A DNA stretch of 60,686 nt from an uncultured Lachnospiraceae bacterium (GTDB taxonomy: Bacteria; Bacillota; Clostridia; Lachnospirales; Lachnospiraceae): positions 1 to 60,686 of the forward strand of contig CANQUH010000004.1 of NCBI GenBank assembly GCA_947626965.1. The letters are read 5' to 3'. The position numbers and the translations under genes were made by a program. The notes below the pieces were generated by a model. That model was not told the origin of the DNA and made no database searches. It worked only from the letters and a program-made list of their open reading frames with translations. Below are positions 1 through 7,898 of this stretch, piece by piece (the stretch's first letter is position 1; the number at the start of each line of letters is the position of its first letter).

Positions 1-57
1 TCGCCCGCGCGGCCCGCATGCTGCGTCAGCAACTAACCTCCATACGCGGGCCTGTGC
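1..57 (+). repeat. Palindromic interspersed repeat, family A copy 1 (cut by window start)
   Basis: This is the 3' part of a repeat seen in fuller form at 7784-7893 and 15035-15137. It carries the GC-rich arm GCCCGC...GCGGGC separated by a CTGCGTCAGC-type loop and ends in CCTGTGCA. The rest of the stretch to 244 holds no gene: it has a weak inverted repeat CCGGGAA (68-74) / TTCCCGG (102-108) and short GC hairpins, and lies downstream of the methyltransferase stop codon. Confidence 0.6.
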
Positions 58-244
58 AAACAAAAATCCGGGAACCAAAACCGCCATTCTCACATTTCTG
101 ATTCCCGGAAATCCCTTGTTTCGATCCTATATATCCCGCCACGCATGATTCGCTGCGGTGCCTTGCACCTGCGCTCATCCGCGGCATTCGCCGCATAGTC
201 CCATTCGCATAAGAATGCTCATGTGAGCAAGCTCCCACCGCATC

Positions 245-1774
245 TTATGCTCCGGTACTGCGTGGCTCATTGCAAACGCGCGACATCAATACTACGCACT
301 CAACATGGACGCTGTTTCCAAACTGATCCACAGGACAGACTTTCTCAAGCCTGTACCCGCCATCGCACAGATATCTCAGATCCCTCGCAAGCGTCGCGGA
401 ATCGCAGCTCACATAGACAATCCTCCTCGGGGCCATCTGCAGCATCGTGGCAAGGACGCTCTCCTCACAGCCTTTGCGGGGCGGGTCGACGACGATGACG
501 TCCGCGTGGATTCCCTCGTTTTTATATTTTTCCGGCAAAATTTCCTCGGCTTTCCCGACATAAAACTCTGCATTTGTGATCTGGTTCAGCTCTGCGTTGC
601 GGCGCGCGTCGCGGATGGCCTCCGGAACGATCTCAACGCCGCAGACCTGGCGGGCGCTGCGTGCCAGAAACAGGGAAATTGTGCCGATCCCGCAGTACAG
701 ATCCCAGACCGTCTCCGTTCCGGTGAGGGAGGCATACTCGAGCGCCTTACGGTACAGCTTCTCCGTCTGGACAGGATTTACCTGGTAGAAGGACTGCGCG
801 GATATCGAAAAGCGGATGTCTCCGATTGTATCTTCGATTGTCTCCTTTCCCCATAGCAGTTTCTGCTCGCGGCCAAGGATCACGTTGGTCCGTTCTTTGT
901 TGATATTCAGTATAATACTGGTCATGCCAGGAACCCGGGACAGATTCTCTGTCAGTTCTTTTGCGTGAGGAATGGAATCGCCGTTGACGACGAGGCAGAC
1001 CATAACCTGACCGGTGTGGAATCCGACGCGCGTCATGACATGACGGACAAGACCGCTTGCGGCGGTCTCATCATACGGCGGTATCTGATATTTTTCCATG
1101 TGGGCGAGCACAATCTCCAGAATCGGACGGTTGAGCTCGCTGCCGAGCAGACAGTCCTCACAGGGGATGATCGTGTGGGTCCGTCCGGCGTAAAAGCCTG
1201 TGGTCAGCTTCCCATTCCGATCCCGTCCAATCGGAAACTGTGCTTTGTTGCGGTATCGGAAAGGGTATCCGGATCCTGCTGCAGCATTGGAATTTTCACA
1301 GTCTGATTTTCTGCCATCGGTTCCCGCAACTGACAGAGAGTCCATCCCGGCAGCCAAATCCGGCAATCCGCGGGAAATTTCCCCAGTCTCAGTTCCATCG
1401 GCAGACTTTAATTCTCCCATCCCAATAATCGGCTCCATCGGAATATCCTCAAACTTTCCAATGCGCCGGAGATTTCCGCGGACTTTGTTCTCCTTGAAGC
1501 GAAGCTGTGCCTCGTAGGACATGGCCTGGATCTGGCAGCCTCCGCACTGACGCGCGACCGGGCAGGGAGGCGTGACGCGGTCCGGACTGGGCTCCACAAG
1601 GCGGGTCAGTCTGGCATATCCGTAAGTCTTCTTCATTTTCATGACTTTCGCCTCGGCTACGTCGCCGATCACCGTATCTTTTATAAAAAATGTGAATCCG
1701 TCATATTTCCCGATTCCAAGTCCTTCATTACTCAGATCTTCTATTTTCACTGTGATCACATCGTCTTTTTTCAT
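245..1774 (-). CDS. rlmCD: 23S rRNA (uracil-C5)-methyltransferase, RlmD/RlmCD (TrmA/RumA) family
   Basis: SAM-dependent enzyme expected to methylate C5 of a uridine in 23S rRNA. The 509-residue protein has an N-terminal TRAM domain (about residues 1-60), an iron-sulfur type cysteine group (CPVARQCGGC plus a later cysteine in PCEDC), the Rossmann methyltransferase fold, the motif DPPRKGC and the nucleophile motif VSCDSATLARDL near the C-terminus. I start at ATG 1774 because AGGAGG lies just upstream and homologs begin MKKDD-like; a GTG at 1813 in frame is an alternative. A hydrophilic insertion of about 49 residues (1271-1417) interrupts the usual junction EPIIGM-YPFRYRNKAQ, making the protein longer than the usual 450 or so. 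It follows the yhaM-like gene on the same strand with a 78 bp gap. Whether it modifies one or two uridines cannot be read from sequence. Confidence 0.9.
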   Translation of the reverse strand: MKKDDVITVKIEDLSNEGLGIGKYDGFTFFIKDTVIGDVAEAKVMKMKKTYGYARLTRLVEPSPDRVTPPCPVARQCGGCQIQAMSYEAQLRFKENKVRGNLRRIGKFEDIPMEPIIGMGELKSADGTETGEISRGLPDLAAGMDSLSVAGTDGRKSDCENSNAAAGSGYPFRYRNKAQFPIGRDRNGKLTTGFYAGRTHTIIPCEDCLLGSELNRPILEIVLAHMEKYQIPPYDETAASGLVRHVMTRVGFHTGQVMVCLVVNGDSIPHAKELTENLSRVPGMTSIILNINKERTNVILGREQKLLWGKETIEDTIGDIRFSISAQSFYQVNPVQTEKLYRKALEYASLTGTETVWDLYCGIGTISLFLARSARQVCGVEIVPEAIRDARRNAELNQITNAEFYVGKAEEILPEKYKNEGIHADVIVVDPPRKGCEESVLATMLQMAPRRIVYVSCDSATLARDLRYLCDGGYRLEKVCPVDQFGNSVHVECVVLMSRVCNEPRSTGA

Positions 1775-1852
1775 TCTGCCTCCTGCTGCATTCTCCGCCA
1801 GGTTTTCAGACACCGCTGCTCCCGGAAACTGATTCCAGATCTGCAGTAATCT

Positions 1853-2800
1853 CTAAAACTCTGTACTCTTCCTGATATTTGACTCAAACAGTTTGTTGTA
1901 TCCAAGCCATTCCATGTTCACACCAGCGCTCTTTATAACCTCGCGCATGGTCTCCAGCTTCGCGTCCGTATTGTCGGCGTAATTCAGCGCCAGCGCTTCC
2001 GGAAGCGCCGGTTTCTTCGGAGAACCATACTCCAGCTCCCCGTGATGCGCGAGTATGCAGTGCTGAAGCTCGCTCATCAGCTTCTTCGGGAAGTTCTGGA
2101 TATGGCGGCAGGCAAAGCCGACCAGCTCGCTGCCCATCACAATGTGGCCGAGCAGCTGTCCGTCGTCCGTATAATCATTCTCCGGAAAATTCGAGATTTC
2201 TTTCAGCTTCCCGATGTCATGGAACAGCGCAGCTGTCAGCAGCAGATCCCGGTTCAGATACGGATACTGCATCACATAAAAATCACACAGCCGGACAACG
2301 CCGAGCGTATGTTCCAGAAGCCCTCCGACAAAGCTGTGATGAACGGTCTTCGCCGCAGAGTGCTTTTTAAATGCTTCTATAAATGCCTGATTATCAATAA
2401 AATACATGCGGATCAGTTTCCTCAGATATGGATTTTTCACTTTTTCCATACATTTCATCAGGTCCGTATACATTTCATCAATGTCTTTTTCGCTGACCGG
2501 AAGATAATTCTCCGCCACATATTCAGCCGGGTCTGCCCTGCGCGCACGCTTGACGTTCAGCTGCAGCGTCCCCTGGAAATTCGTCACATCCCCCGTAACC
2601 CACACATAATTCAGTACCTCAAAATCACTGATTCCGGCAGAATTCGGATCCCAGATTTTTCCGTCTATCGTACCTGTTTTGTCCTGAAAAACCACATTCT
2701 CGTAAATCTTTCCGTTCTTGGCCACCGCCGACTGCCTGTATTTGCAGAGATAAATATCGTTAATCTTGTCTCCCTCACGGAATGTTTCTATATATTTCAT
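1853..2800 (-). CDS. yhaM: 3'-5' exoribonuclease, YhaM family (OB-fold plus HD domain)
   Basis: Predicted cytoplasmic 3'-5' exonuclease acting on RNA (and DNA in the B. subtilis homolog). Residues 1-100 form an OB-fold nucleic-acid binding domain (TGTIDGKIWD, VTGDVTNFQGTLQL), followed by an HD-type metal-dependent phosphohydrolase domain with HHSFVGGLLEHT, FHDIGK, a GHIVMG histidine and LAHHGELEYGSP. The length (315 residues) matches the family. Start ATG 2800 has GAGAGG about five bases upstream. A TATAAT-containing promoter lies 130 bp upstream at 2926-2954 and the methyltransferase gene follows, so the two may be cotranscribed. The family call is firm; the exact substrate is known only from homologs. 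Confidence 0.92.
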   Translation of the reverse strand: MKYIETFREGDKINDIYLCKYRQSAVAKNGKIYENVVFQDKTGTIDGKIWDPNSAGISDFEVLNYVWVTGDVTNFQGTLQLNVKRARRADPAEYVAENYLPVSEKDIDEMYTDLMKCMEKVKNPYLRKLIRMYFIDNQAFIEAFKKHSAAKTVHHSFVGGLLEHTLGVVRLCDFYVMQYPYLNRDLLLTAALFHDIGKLKEISNFPENDYTDDGQLLGHIVMGSELVGFACRHIQNFPKKLMSELQHCILAHHGELEYGSPKKPALPEALALNYADNTDAKLETMREVIKSAGVNMEWLGYNKLFESNIRKSTEF

Positions 2801-2925
2801 GCTGTCCTCTCCCTTTCCGGTCCTTTAGCTGCTGTCCTTTTCCCGTCCGGTAAAATGTTCTGTAAAATACCGGTGTACAAGCAGCAGTATCTATGTTGCT
2901 TTATGGCACTTTTATACACCTGATT

Positions 2926-2954
2926 ATTATAGTAGAATTATTGCGATTCGTAAA
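2926..2954 (-). promoter_or_regulatory. Sigma-A promoter upstream of the yhaM-like gene
   Basis: Read on the minus strand: TTTACG (2954-2949), 17 bp spacer, TATAAT (2931-2926). It points toward the gene starting at 2800. The -10 is perfect and the -35 matches four of six positions. Confidence 0.65.
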
Positions 2955-3005
2955 GAACCAACTGAGTTACAGTTCACTCTCCCACCGAGCTTGAAGTCTG
3001 AAGCG

Positions 3006-3034
3006 CAGAAAAGCCTCCAGTGGAGGGTTTTCTG
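3006..3034. terminator. Bidirectional terminator-like hairpin
   Basis: The arms AGAAAA-G-CCTCC and GGAGG-G-TTTTCT flank a three-base loop, with A and T runs on either side, so it can act in both directions. It lies inside the family B repeat. Confidence 0.5.
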
Positions 3035-3092
3035 TATCGCGGAGCGTTGTTGCTGGCCACGAAGTGAACACAGCAGCTTGGCTGAGACAAAA

Positions 3093-3124
3093 CACCCCCG
3101 GCCATTTCCTGGCCAGGGGCTTTT
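3093..3124. terminator. Rho-independent terminator downstream of the LRR kinase
   Basis: Stem CCCC-C-GGCCA / TGGCC-A-GGGG with loop TTTCC, followed by CTTTT on the plus strand and by GTGTTTTG on the minus strand. It lies about 50 bp past the minus-strand kinase stop at 3170 and probably ends the kinase operon. Confidence 0.6.
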
Positions 3125-3169
3125 AAAATTTACCTGTGAATTTTCTGTACCGCGGAGCGCTGCTGCTGG

Positions 3170-5992
3170 TCACGGAGTGACCGTTTCCAGATCTCCTGTA
3201 CTGACAAATTTAATCCCGTAACGATTGGCAAACGCTTCGATGCCTGTACCGCTCTTCGCGTAAATACACATCTCCTCTGAAAGAGGTGATATATCACTAA
3301 AGAAATACTGCTCATTAACCGGCATATCCCCCTCAACGTAAAATTCTCTCAGAGGAGCATGCCAGAACGCCACGTTCTCGATTGTGTCGACACTCGCCGG
3401 GATATTGACGCGGTCCAGACTCTCACAGGAGAGCGCAGAAAACCCGATCGTTTTCAGCCCTTCCGGAAGCCGGATTTCACTGATCGCAGCCGAATCAAAA
3501 GCATATTCTCCAAGTGTGACGACATTATCCATCCCCAGAACTTTTTTCAGATTATACATCCCCATAAAAGCACATTTTCCTATGGAGCGCACGTTTGGCC
3601 CGACGCTGACTTCTTTGATATTTTCCAGATATTCTCTCCACGGACATTCCACCGCATCCTCCGGTTCTTCCATGTCGCCCGGCCATCCCTCGGGAAAAAC
3701 AAAATTATACATATCACTGCTCTCGTCCCCAGTAATCATGAGATTTCCTGTATCCAGATTCAGCCGCCAGGTCAGATGATCGCCGCATACGCCGCGCGCG
3801 GTCCTGCCCGCCTCACCAGTACTCTCAAACGCAATGCCCAGGCGGTCGGCCAGCGTTTCCACTCTGGTTCCCTCCTTTGCGGCAATCTTCATGCCAGGCA
3901 CAGATTCTGTAAATGCATCCTTATTGTACTGGTCAAAGAAGATAGTCCCTCCATCGGATTCCTCCAGAGACGGATCTCCTTCCACAATCAGATTCCTGAC
4001 CGGACAGTTCTGGAAAGCCGCAATTCCGACAGATACCACGGAGGATTCGATTTTCACTTTCTGAAGCGCTTCGCACCCGCTGAACGCATACTCACTGACC
4101 GACCTCAGCCTGCCCCCAAGTGTAAGCGATTTCAGGGACCTGCAGTCCGCAAATGCCTCAATTCCTATGCTCTCCACATTTTCAAGACCCTCGATCTTCT
4201 TCAGCTTTGTAAACTCGAAAAATGTATTTCTTCCAATGTATCTGACGTTATCTTCTATAATGACTTTTTTAATGTCGTGACAATAATCTGACCATGGATA
4301 CTCTTTCAGGCTGGCGTCATACTCATCCTGAGGAGTGTACCCTGACGGTTTCCGGAAATTCCAGGTCGGCCAGCGGCCTGCCGATTCACCGTACAGGACA
4401 AGTTCCTTTGTCTCCTTGTTCAGACGGTAGAAAACATGGTCTCCGCACTGACCTTCAAGCAGCATCTGATTCTCCGCGGTCTCAGATTCCCCGGGCTGCT
4501 CTGATGAAGTTTCCGATTCCTCCGATGTGTTCTCTTCCCTGGTCTCTTCTTCCTGCTGCCCTGAGATTTCTTCTCCGGTCAGGGAGGGCGTCCCGGATTC
4601 CTCTGTCTGTTTTGGCAACGTCTCTGTTTCCTTCACGGTTTTTGTCTCCGGCTCCGTCCCGGACTCCGGTTTCCTGGAAAACACAAACGCGATCACAATC
4701 AGAACGATCGCCGCCGCCGCGATACCTGCCAGAACGGCCGGATTCTGCCTCCATTTTCCGCCGGAGCTTCCGCTGTCTCCGCCGCCGTTTCCTCCTCTGC
4801 CCGATCCGCCTGCCGCGGCCGTTCTGCTTCCTTCTCCGTTTCCGCCGGCACTGCTTACCGTGACTGTCCTGTTTTCTTCTGTATCTCCGCCGGCGTTGGT
4901 TGACGCGGCCGTCCTTCCGATCCCTCCGGGCATCCCGGCTCCGCTGTCTTTTTTGTTCCCCGCAGACCCGCTGTCAGGGGAACCGGCGTTCTCTTCATTC
5001 CCCGGCTCCCAGTACTCAAACTCTTTCATTTTCCCATACAGCTCGTCCATGCTCTGAATCCGCTCTTTTGCCTGAATCGCCATCCCACTCTTCAAGACTT
5101 CCTCCATCTTCGCGGGAATCAGGCAGCCTTTCTCTGACGGCCATACAATTTCTTCCCCGAGAATCCTTCCCGGCGCATCGGCAGGCACCTCGCCCGTCAG
5201 ACAGTAGCAGATCGTGGCGCAGATGGCGTAGACATCCGTCCACGGACCAAGAGAGCCTCTGCTCTGATACTGCTCGATCGGCGCGAATCCCTGTTTCAGA
5301 ATCGCCTCTGTCGAGCTGGTCAGCGGCTGACCGGGCGCCGCCTCCCCGACGTCGCGGACAGCCCCGAAATCCACCAGGCGGATTCCCCCGTCACGCGGCA
5401 GCATGATATTGTCGGGGCTGATATCCCGGTGAACCAGTCCGGCCTTGTGAACCTTCATCAGCGCGTTCATCACTGGAAGAAACAGCCTGACGGTTTCTCC
5501 GGCCTCAAGCCTGCCGCCGTGTTCTTTCACATAGTCGCCGAGCGTCACTCCGTCGACATATTCCATGACAATGTAGGCGGTATTGTTCGCCAGAAAAAAT
5601 GTGTTGATATGTACAATCTCCCGGACATCTGACATTCGCGCCAGCATTTTGGCTTCCCGCATGAATCTGTCCTTGTTGTTGCGGTAACGCACACCCGTTT
5701 TGCCGGAGCCGCTGATGACATCCGTGGAGGCCTTGCAGTTGCGGGAGACCAGCTGATTCGGAAAATATTCCTTGATCGCGACCGGAATATCCAGATATTT
5801 ATCCCAGCCCATATAAGTAATGCCGAAGCCTCCCTGTCCGAGGACCCTGCCGATCAGATACTGCTCGTTGAGCATCGTTCCCGCCGGAAGCTGGTGCTCC
5901 TCGTTCGGAACCGTACCGTCATAGCCGCAGTATGGACAGGGACCTTCCTCTGTCTTTACTCTCATGCATCCATAACAGCGTTTCTCTTCCAT
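3170..5992 (-). CDS. Membrane Ser/Thr protein kinase with leucine-rich repeat (BspA-type) ectodomain
   Basis: A 940-residue Hanks-type kinase. A zinc ribbon (CYGC...CPYC, residues 6-22) precedes the kinase domain (about 45-325) with GQGGFG loop, lysine K74 in VAIKEYFP, HRD 188-190 with ISPDN, DFG 208-210 and GFAPIEQYQ activation segment; all catalytic residues are present. A Gly/Ser-rich linker (about 335-415) leads to one membrane helix (418-439), a Glu/Thr-rich stalk, then two blocks of BspA-type LRR_5 repeats to the end, each introduced by a CGDH(L/V)-type segment. The predicted topology is kinase inside, repeats outside. Start ATG 5992 has GAGGAA upstream. It is the last gene of the kinase operon, 12 bp after the kinase fragment. 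A repeat overlaps its 3' end. LRR sensing rather than PASTA sensing is unusual for such kinases; the ligand is unknown. Confidence 0.9.
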   Translation of the reverse strand: MEEKRCYGCMRVKTEEGPCPYCGYDGTVPNEEHQLPAGTMLNEQYLIGRVLGQGGFGITYMGWDKYLDIPVAIKEYFPNQLVSRNCKASTDVISGSGKTGVRYRNNKDRFMREAKMLARMSDVREIVHINTFFLANNTAYIVMEYVDGVTLGDYVKEHGGRLEAGETVRLFLPVMNALMKVHKAGLVHRDISPDNIMLPRDGGIRLVDFGAVRDVGEAAPGQPLTSSTEAILKQGFAPIEQYQSRGSLGPWTDVYAICATICYCLTGEVPADAPGRILGEEIVWPSEKGCLIPAKMEEVLKSGMAIQAKERIQSMDELYGKMKEFEYWEPGNEENAGSPDSGSAGNKKDSGAGMPGGIGRTAASTNAGGDTEENRTVTVSSAGGNGEGSRTAAAGGSGRGGNGGGDSGSSGGKWRQNPAVLAGIAAAAIVLIVIAFVFSRKPESGTEPETKTVKETETLPKQTEESGTPSLTGEEISGQQEEETREENTSEESETSSEQPGESETAENQMLLEGQCGDHVFYRLNKETKELVLYGESAGRWPTWNFRKPSGYTPQDEYDASLKEYPWSDYCHDIKKVIIEDNVRYIGRNTFFEFTKLKKIEGLENVESIGIEAFADCRSLKSLTLGGRLRSVSEYAFSGCEALQKVKIESSVVSVGIAAFQNCPVRNLIVEGDPSLEESDGGTIFFDQYNKDAFTESVPGMKIAAKEGTRVETLADRLGIAFESTGEAGRTARGVCGDHLTWRLNLDTGNLMITGDESSDMYNFVFPEGWPGDMEEPEDAVECPWREYLENIKEVSVGPNVRSIGKCAFMGMYNLKKVLGMDNVVTLGEYAFDSAAISEIRLPEGLKTIGFSALSCESLDRVNIPASVDTIENVAFWHAPLREFYVEGDMPVNEQYFFSDISPLSEEMCIYAKSGTGIEAFANRYGIKFVSTGDLETVTP

Positions 5993-6004
5993 TTGTAAAT
6001 TCCT

Positions 6005-6499
6005 CTATTTGTTGTCCGCAGTCTGCGGACCGTCTTCGTAATCTCTTACATAATAACACGTTTCATTACGGGTGAACATATCCATGAATATTTCTTTTAC
6101 CCGGATCGTGCAGCTGTAATACAGTCTGGCACGGCTGAGATAATCCTGTATGCCCTGTTCAAATTCCTTCTCATGCCCTGCCGCACAGTTTACCTGAGAG
6201 GAAGCCGTGTTATCCCTGAAAAGCCATTTCTGCGGATAGTATTCGTTGATCTTTACCTTACACTTCCGCTTCAGATCCCATCCAAGATACACCAGCTGCT
6301 CCTCCTCCGTCTTTAAAACTTTGCCCGTCACATACCGCCCCTTCAGGATCGTTCCCGGCGGAAGCTGCCACGACAGGATCAGATACAGGCCGTCCTGCCA
6401 GCCGCAGACCGGACAGGAGACATTCTCGTCTTTTCCTGCTCTCTGCTCAGAACGGGCAAAGCAGTAAATACATCTGTTAAATTTTTTAATTTTGTCCAT
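6005..6499 (-). CDS. Zinc ribbon plus kinase N-lobe fragment (putative pseudokinase adaptor)
   Basis: The 164-residue product starts with a zinc ribbon (CIYC...CPVC), then LPPGTILKGRYVTGKVL and VKINEYYPQKW, which align by eye with the N-lobe of the flanking kinases (LPPGTVVGERY..., VAVKEYYPSFW). The glycine-rich loop is replaced by LKTEEEQ, and the C-lobe with HRD, PDN and DFG is absent, so it cannot be an active kinase alone. It sits 19 bp after one kinase and 12 bp before another, and has GGAG upstream of ATG 6499. It may be a regulatory partner, or the decaying remnant of a duplicated kinase gene. The frame is intact to its stop and no C-lobe remnant is left before the next gene. Confidence 0.7.
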   Translation of the reverse strand: MDKIKKFNRCIYCFARSEQRAGKDENVSCPVCGWQDGLYLILSWQLPPGTILKGRYVTGKVLKTEEEQLVYLGWDLKRKCKVKINEYYPQKWLFRDNTASSQVNCAAGHEKEFEQGIQDYLSRARLYYSCTIRVKEIFMDMFTRNETCYYVRDYEDGPQTADNK

Positions 6500-6518
6500 A
6501 CGAACACTCCGTCACATG

Positions 6519-7724
6519 CTAAAATCCCCGGACTTTCCGAAAAATCATTCTGCATATCTCGCGGAAGCGTCCATTCTGGCCCGCGGTGCCGGAACCGGCA
6601 TGCTCCTCCCAGGCATTGCTTTCTGTCTGAGGCGCTGTCCGATCGTGGTTTATATAATATGCATCCTCCGAAAAGATTCCGGACCTGCTTTCCGAAATAT
6701 CCTGATTCTGCCCTGTCTCCGTGCGCAGAATCCTGCCGCCTGATCCGCCTGTCATCGCGCCCGGAAAACCATCCTCCGGCCCCATGCACACCGTTTTGCC
6801 GTCCTGCTGCCCCGATTCCTTAAATACAGCAGTATTTCCCTCCTGGTGAGTCCCGGCATCACGCGGACCATACATCAGTTTCCACAGTTCTTCCATCGAC
6901 TGCGGCCTTTTGTTCACAAACAGATCAAGTCCCTGCAGAATCGCCTCTTCCTGCCACGGCGGCAGGGAAACTCCCAGCTGCGCAAGCGTCGGAAGCGGAG
7001 TCCCTGTCAGGCGCTCCATCGCCTGTACCGGAAGTTTGCCGCTCAGGCAGTAATACATGGTGGCACAGACTCCGTAAACATCCGTCCAGATTCCCTGCCC
7101 CCTGCTCCGGTACTGCTCCGGCGGAGCGAATCCCTGTTTCATCGCCAGCGTCATTGACCGTTTTTCCGTCGTGTCACGGGCATTTCCAAAATCAAGCAGC
7201 TTAACATTCCCGTTTTCCAGCATCATGATGTTGTCGGGGCTGATATCCCTGTGGATCAGTCCCAGATCGTGCACTTTTTTGACCGCCAGGATCAGCGGCT
7301 CCATCACGGGCATCAGGATATCCGGAGGGATACGGCCCTCAAAACCGTCCGTCATCTGTTTCAGGTTCTGTCCGTCCAGATATTCCATGACCAGATACCC
7401 GGTATTGTTCTCCTCAAAGTAATCCCGCACCAGAACAATTTCTGGTATCATGTGCAGATGGGCCAGCGTGACCGCTTCCCCGTGAAACCGCTCCAGTCCC
7501 TTTTCATAGGACTCCTGATATTCCCGCTGACACCGCACAACAAAGCTGTCCCCGACATAGCGGTTCACCCAGAAAGATGGGTAGTATTCCTTGACCGCCA
7601 CCGGAAGATCAAGCCTGCTGTCTCTTCCGTAATAAGTAATTCCGTAACCGCCCTCTCCCAGAACATACTCTATGCGGTACCTTTCTCCGACCACCGTTCC
7701 CGGCGGAAGCTGATATGATGACAA
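6519..7724 (-). CDS. Ser/Thr protein kinase, soluble
   Basis: A 401-residue Hanks-type kinase: glycine loop GEGGYG, K45 in VAVKEYYP, HRD 158-160 followed by ISPDN, DFG 178-180 and GFAPPEQYRSRG. Unlike its neighbours it has neither zinc ribbon nor membrane helix; residues after about 285 are hydrophilic and rich in Gly/Ser/Gln, probably disordered. Translation probably begins at TTG 7724, preceded by AAGGGGG at normal spacing; no ATG lies near the conserved N-terminus. It is separated from the upstream phosphatase gene by 174 bp that hold a palindromic repeat, and is followed closely by the kinase fragment and the LRR kinase. Its substrates are probably among the FHA partners of this island, which is inference from context. 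Confidence 0.9.
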   Translation of the reverse strand: MSSYQLPPGTVVGERYRIEYVLGEGGYGITYYGRDSRLDLPVAVKEYYPSFWVNRYVGDSFVVRCQREYQESYEKGLERFHGEAVTLAHLHMIPEIVLVRDYFEENNTGYLVMEYLDGQNLKQMTDGFEGRIPPDILMPVMEPLILAVKKVHDLGLIHRDISPDNIMMLENGNVKLLDFGNARDTTEKRSMTLAMKQGFAPPEQYRSRGQGIWTDVYGVCATMYYCLSGKLPVQAMERLTGTPLPTLAQLGVSLPPWQEEAILQGLDLFVNKRPQSMEELWKLMYGPRDAGTHQEGNTAVFKESGQQDGKTVCMGPEDGFPGAMTGGSGGRILRTETGQNQDISESRSGIFSEDAYYINHDRTAPQTESNAWEEHAGSGTAGQNGRFREICRMIFRKVRGF

Positions 7725-7783
7725 TTATTTTCCCCCTTTATTTTCATATGCGGACCTGTGCATCATGCGCAAAGCACTGTTAT

Positions 7784-7893
7784 GTCACAGGACAAAATTT
7801 CCTGTGAATCAGGCAGGAGGCGGCTTTTCCTCCTGCCCGCCGCGCGGCCCGGGAGCTGCGTCAGCAGCTGATTTCCATGCCTGGGCCTGCGCA
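7784..7893 (+). repeat. Palindromic interspersed repeat, family A copy 2
   Basis: Three hairpins in a row: TCACAGGA/TCCTGTGA, GCAGGAGG/CCTCCTGC, and a GCCCGGG/CCTGGGC arm enclosing GCTGCGTCAGCAGC. It fills most of the gap between the phosphatase stop (7899) and the kinase start (7724). A closely matching copy lies at 15035-15137 and partial ones at 1-57 and 42117-42159. Confidence 0.65.
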
Positions 7894-7898
7894 TTATA

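Larger units (their letters stand above)
2966..3182 (+). repeat. MITE-like interspersed repeat, family B copy 1
   Basis: Begins GTTACAGTTCAC (2966-2977) and ends with GCGGAGCGCTGCTGCTGG followed by TCACGGAGTGAC. A second element at 51416-51653 shares both ends in the opposite orientation. The interior carries two terminator-like hairpins. A diverged second copy of the right end lies inside at about 3038-3074. The right end overlaps the last codons and stop of the LRR kinase gene (stop at 3170), so that protein's extreme C-terminus is encoded by repeat sequence. The whole 2801-3169 gap is accounted for by this element and the promoter above. Confidence 0.6.
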
